This document shows, piece by piece, positions 61,371 to 64,000 of a DNA stretch of 64,000 nt. Numbering within the stretch: position 1 is the stretch's first letter; every line of letters begins with the position of its first letter. The stretch lies in the NCBI RefSeq assembly GCF_004114535.1, contig NZ_LBJC01000020.1:310001-374000 (forward strand). The letters are read 5' to 3'. Position numbers and translations under genes: made by a program. Under the pieces are notes generated by a model, which was not told the origin of the DNA, did no database searches, and was given only the letters and a program-made list of their open reading frames with translations. This stretch comes from Bradyrhizobium nanningense (GTDB lineage: Bacteria; Pseudomonadota; Alphaproteobacteria; Rhizobiales; Xanthobacteraceae).

Positions 61371-61592
61371 TTGCGTTACGATAGTTTTTTCTTCTGGGGG
61401 TTCCCCACCACCGCGCTTTTGCGCGCGGTTCTGGACGAGGTCTGTGAAAAAGTCTTCCGGGCCGAGACCGGAGCCCGTACCCACGTGGCGTCGAAAATTC
61501 TGGAAGCTGCGACCAGAGGCGACACATCGCCGGACCGCCTCAAGCAGTTTGTTCGCCAAGCTCTCTCGCAAGCGCCGACGATGTGGCGCTGA
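61371..61592 (+). CDS. Small conserved hypothetical protein
   Basis: A 73-aa + frame: PTTALLRAVLDEVCEKVFRA then ETGARTHVASKILEAATRGD and RLKQFVRQALSQAPTMWR. I recall a family of such short proteins in Bradyrhizobium, but it could not be checked. The start is uncertain (TTG 61371 or an internal GTG). Acidic, helical and cytoplasmic. It is separated by 18 bases from the next frame. Confidence 0.6.
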   Translation: MRYDSFFFWGFPTTALLRAVLDEVCEKVFRAETGARTHVASKILEAATRGDTSPDRLKQFVRQALSQAPTMWR

Positions 61593-61610
61593 CCGGCCGA
61601 GGGGGCGGGG

Positions 61611-62014
61611 GTGAATTTCCAGGTCACGGTACTAAAGATCCTGGTGAGCTACCCGGGCGGATTTGCCGTGATGGCCGACCTCAAGCGCGACATGGCGATC
61701 TTGGCGACCAGCGGTCGCGATTGGGCCAATCGCACCAAGCGGATGGCTGAGCGCATTCCGGAACTCGACATCTTTTCGCAAGGCCTCATTGAGCGCGAAG
61801 ACGGCGGCCGGAAGATCACCGCCAAGGGGCGCGTCGTGCTGGAATTCATGGAGACCGCCCCGCCGCCGAGCCGCCGATGGAGTCGGGACCGGCCGAGCAA
61901 GAGGATGCGCCAGTGCCACCGCTCCCGCAGCCCGCCGAACGGGCCAGGCGGCGGCGCGAACGTCGCGAGCGCCGGCGCGAGGCGCGCGAATGGGCGAGGG
62001 CGAACGCTTCCTAG
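61611..62014 (+). pseudogene. Frameshifted conserved gene near the att site
   Basis: The frame from GTG 61611 reads VTVLKILVSYPGGFAVMADL, WANRTKRMAERIPEL and ITAKGRVVLEFME, as in a winged-helix-like conserved protein. After 61850 a one-base shift brings in PPMESGPAEQEDAPVPPLPQ and a basic tail RRRRERRERRREAREW to a stop at 62012. The current frame instead ends in unrelated sequence. It is most likely a frameshift in a formerly intact gene. Confidence 0.6.
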
Positions 62015-62322
62015 CAGCGTCCTTTCAGAAGAAGCCTGGCGCATCTCGACTATAGCTCAGTGCGACGGTGCCAATAGACCGCATATACAGGGCCCGCGCG
62101 AAGGAGATTGCTCAGGGGTGTGCTGGTCTTCGCCTTCGGACCCGGTGAAACTCCAAGAACCGGATACCCGCAACCCCAGGCAAAAATCCGAACCCAGTGG
62201 GCGCCGTTCTCGGCGAGAACGGCCGCAACGAAATCGCAACGAATTAGGCGAAACGACCGTGAACAAAGCGTGTCGAAAACGGACGCCATGCCGAGAAAAA
62301 TCAATAACTTAGAGGATATACG
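62015..62322. other. Gap at the right end of the element
   Basis: 308 bases with no supported gene. A minus-strand frame through the tRNA fragment ending in GRIRTCDP is an artefact of the tRNA sequence. No integrase is present, although ICE att sites often have one beside them. Confidence 0.4.
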
Positions 62323-62372
62323 CTGCGTTCGGGACGCAGGGGTCGCAGGTTCGAATCCTGCCACTCCGACCA
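62323..62372 (+). other. Right attachment site: 3' half of tRNA-Pro(CGG)
   Basis: Anticodon arm CTGCG-TTCGGGA-CGCAG (62323-62339) with anticodon CGG, then the T arm GCAGG-TTCGAAT-CCTGC (62345-62361), acceptor strand CACTCCG, A and CCA. The matching 5' acceptor CGGAGTG and D arm are absent; the upstream bases are unrelated. This is an att site left by site-specific integration into a tRNA-Pro gene. Confidence 0.85.
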
Positions 62373-62640
62373 TTCTTCCAAAAGTCGACGTTTTCCAGAG
62401 GCTTGGCCGACCGGCCGCCGGCACCTCGGAGCGCCTTTCTGCAACGATTTTCGGGGCGGGTCCACGGCGGATTTGGCCGGGCAGGGCGGCTTGTCGCGGC
62501 GGCATGGCTTTGCGGCCGCTCCCGTTGGCTGTCCACCAATGAACGGACGGCTCGGCGTTCCCTTGGCAAGCCCCGTTATCCGCCGCGGCGCCGGTCGCGC
62601 GATGTGATACCTAGCGATATCGTCCCGATCCGGAGCGCAG
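62373..62640. other. Chromosomal gap before dctB
   Basis: 268 bases downstream of the att site with no supported gene. It contains the GGAG ribosome binding site of the sensor kinase at 62632-62635. A promoter, possibly sigma-70 type, should be here, but none is clear. Confidence 0.4.
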
Positions 62641-64000
62641 ATGCAACCTCCTCGTCCAGCCCTGCTGCGGCAAACGCTGATGGGCGCCCTTGCGCTCGCG
62701 GCGATCGCGGCGGTGGGCTGGCTGACCTACGTTCTTGCCCTGGATGCCGGGTTTGCGCGCATGCAGCGGGAGGCCAAGGACCGGCTCGCGCTGATCGCCA
62801 GCACCTTCGACGCGACGGTCGCGCGCTATCGCTATTTGCCGGCGGTCCTGTCGCTCGCCGATCCCATCCGCGAGCTCTACCGCGATCCCCACGATGCGGC
62901 CGCGACTGCCGCCGCCAATCGCTACCTCAAATCGCTCAACCAGGGCGCGCGATCTGCCGAGCTGTATGTTCTCGACAGCACAGGCCTTGCGCTGGCGGCG
63001 AGCAATTTCGACCAGGATTCGAGCTTCGTCGGACACAATTACGCCTTCCGCGCCTATTTCGTCGATGCGATGCGAACCGGCGAGGGCCATTACTACGCCG
63101 TCGGCGCCACCACGGGACAGCCCGGCTATTTCCTGTCGCACCGGATCGTGGAGGGCGGCAAAACCCTCGGGGTCGCCGTGGTCAAGATCGATCTCAGCGC
63201 GCTCGAGGCCGACTGGGCGCGGGCCGGCGACCTCGTGGCGATGGAGGACGAAAACGGCGTGATCTTCCTCGCCAGCCGCGAGGACTGGAAATATCGTCCG
63301 CTGCTCCCGGTCCCCGCCGAGCGGCTTGCTGAATTGAACGCCGTGCAGCAATTCGGTCAGGCGATCGATGCAGCTCCGGTCTTCGTGCCCGAGCGGGACC
63401 GGCAGCGCGTTCAGATCGGTCGCGCGCGCGGCAGCGGCAATGTGGAGCTCGGCGAATACGCACTTCAGGTCCATCCGCATGACCAGGGCTGGAAGCTGCT
63501 GCTGTTCTCGGACGTCGCGGATGCACGGCGCAGTGCGGCGACTGTTGCGATCGCGGGCGTCCTCGCTCTCGTCGCTTCGCTGCTGGTCGTGCTGGTTGCC
63601 TATCAGCGGCGGCAGGCCGTCAGGACGAAGCTCGAGGCGCATGACGTTCTCGAGCGGCGCGTGGCCGAACGCACGGAAGAGCTGCGCCGCACCCTCGAAA
63701 GTCTCGTGCAGAGCGCCAAGCTCGCGAGCCTCGGTCAGGCGCTCGCCGGTGTCGCGCACGAGATCAACCAGCCGCTCGCGGCGCTGATCACCTATGTCGC
63801 GAGCAGTCGCGTCCTGCTCCGTCGCAACGAGGTCGATCGTGCCGCCGCCAACCTCGATCTGATGTCTTCGATCGCCGAACGCATGATGGCGCTGATCGAT
63901 CACTTACGGATGTTCGCGCGCAAGGAGACCGGCACACGCAGCGCCGTCGAGCTCGCGCCTGTCATCGACAATGCGGTTCGCCTGCTGCAATACCGGATCA
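62641..64000 (+). CDS. dctB: DctB-like sensor histidine kinase (partial, runs off the window)
   Basis: The frame from ATG 62641 stays open to the window end (453 residues seen). A first membrane helix (LALAAIAAVGWLTYVLALDA) leads to a periplasmic double-PAS sensor (SAELYVLDSTGLALAASNFD, VGATTGQPGYFLSHRIVEGG). A second helix (VAIAGVLALVASLLVVLVAY) leads to a coiled coil and the H box LAGVAHEINQPLAAL with the phosphorylated histidine. The architecture is that of DctB, which senses C4-dicarboxylates and activates DctD for dctA expression. It lies outside the element, in chromosomal sequence. Confidence 0.85.
   Translation, partial: MQPPRPALLRQTLMGALALAAIAAVGWLTYVLALDAGFARMQREAKDRLALIASTFDATVARYRYLPAVLSLADPIRELYRDPHDAAATAAANRYLKSLNQGARSAELYVLDSTGLALAASNFDQDSSFVGHNYAFRAYFVDAMRTGEGHYYAVGATTGQPGYFLSHRIVEGGKTLGVAVVKIDLSALEADWARAGDLVAMEDENGVIFLASREDWKYRPLLPVPAERLAELNAVQQFGQAIDAAPVFVPERDRQRVQIGRARGSGNVELGEYALQVHPHDQGWKLLLFSDVADARRSAATVAIAGVLALVASLLVVLVAYQRRQAVRTKLEAHDVLERRVAERTEELRRTLESLVQSAKLASLGQALAGVAHEINQPLAALITYVASSRVLLRRNEVDRAAANLDLMSSIAERMMALIDHLRMFARKETGTRSAVELAPVIDNAVRLLQYRI

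Noticed and set aside
62050..62505. A 151-aa minus-strand frame containing a GFEPATPASRTQ-like stretch
   Set aside because: It runs over the tRNA-Pro fragment; this peptide is a well-known false translation of tRNA 3' ends.
62403..63332. A 309-aa + frame over the sensor kinase gene
   Set aside because: It is Arg/Pro-rich and out of frame with the clear DctB reading frame from 62641, which has helices, PAS and H box.
1..64000. CRISPR arrays
   Set aside because: No set of regularly spaced direct repeats with unique spacers was seen; the only regularly spaced repeats are the three iterons, whose 5-6 base spacers are far too short.

Overview
The window looks like the right-hand part of a large integrative and conjugative element (ICE) in a high-GC alphaproteobacterium, most likely Bradyrhizobium or a close relative. 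The case rests on a complete rhizobial-type conjugation backbone (ardC, parB, strawberry-notch helicase, Toprim protein, DUF2493, DUF736, DUF2285, excisionase, repA, DUF2840, traF, transglycosylase, relaxase, traG, then trbBCDEJKLFGI and DUF2274). At 62323-62372 lies the 3' half of a tRNA-Pro(CGG) gene without its 5' half, which is what an attachment site looks like. To its right a dctB-type C4-dicarboxylate sensor kinase begins, probably host chromosome. The genus is inference; the gene order and the tRNA fragment are read from the sequence.

Layout. (1) 1-4956: accessory genes, namely a PLP-aminotransferase-fold protein whose catalytic lysine is glutamine, a NodU/CmcH-type carbamoyltransferase, degenerate DNA and a small conserved gene. 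(2) 5400-25929: ICE maintenance, regulation and DNA processing. ardC and parB share a nested-hairpin leader. A DUF736 gene has a decayed inverted copy head to head with it. An XRE regulator and a DUF2285 activator gene are frame-broken just upstream of an RdfS-like excisionase gene. A plasmid-type repA is followed by three iterons. (3) 25930-35880: cargo inserted between the copG-like gene and trbB. It holds a six-gene operon (subtilisin-like protease, two paralogous secreted CXXCH proteins, a Rieske protein, a YCF48-type beta-propeller, a small cytochrome-like protein), a KTSC-domain protein and an MFS transporter. Its modules are bounded by diverged copies of one repeat, and a broken extra trbB lies inside it. 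(4) 35881-45460: intact trb mating-pair operon. (5) 45636-62320: variable region with a TauD-type dioxygenase, a PaiB-type protein, many small unknown genes, relics (IS481, IS66, serine recombinase, LigD, SRAP, thermonuclease) and a PIN-domain two-gene operon. (6) 62323-64000: att site and the start of dctB.

How the parts work together. ParB, ArdC, RepA and the helicase/Toprim proteins would maintain and protect the excised circle. The RdfS-like protein would drive excision. The DUF3363 relaxase and TraG would process and couple DNA to the Trb type IV pore, and TraF would process TrbC. No integrase or quorum-sensing genes are in the window, so they should lie to the left if the element is complete. 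The cargo operon at 26474-33141 is the best candidate for an undescribed system: an envelope-oriented redox and protease module whose gene combination I do not recognise.
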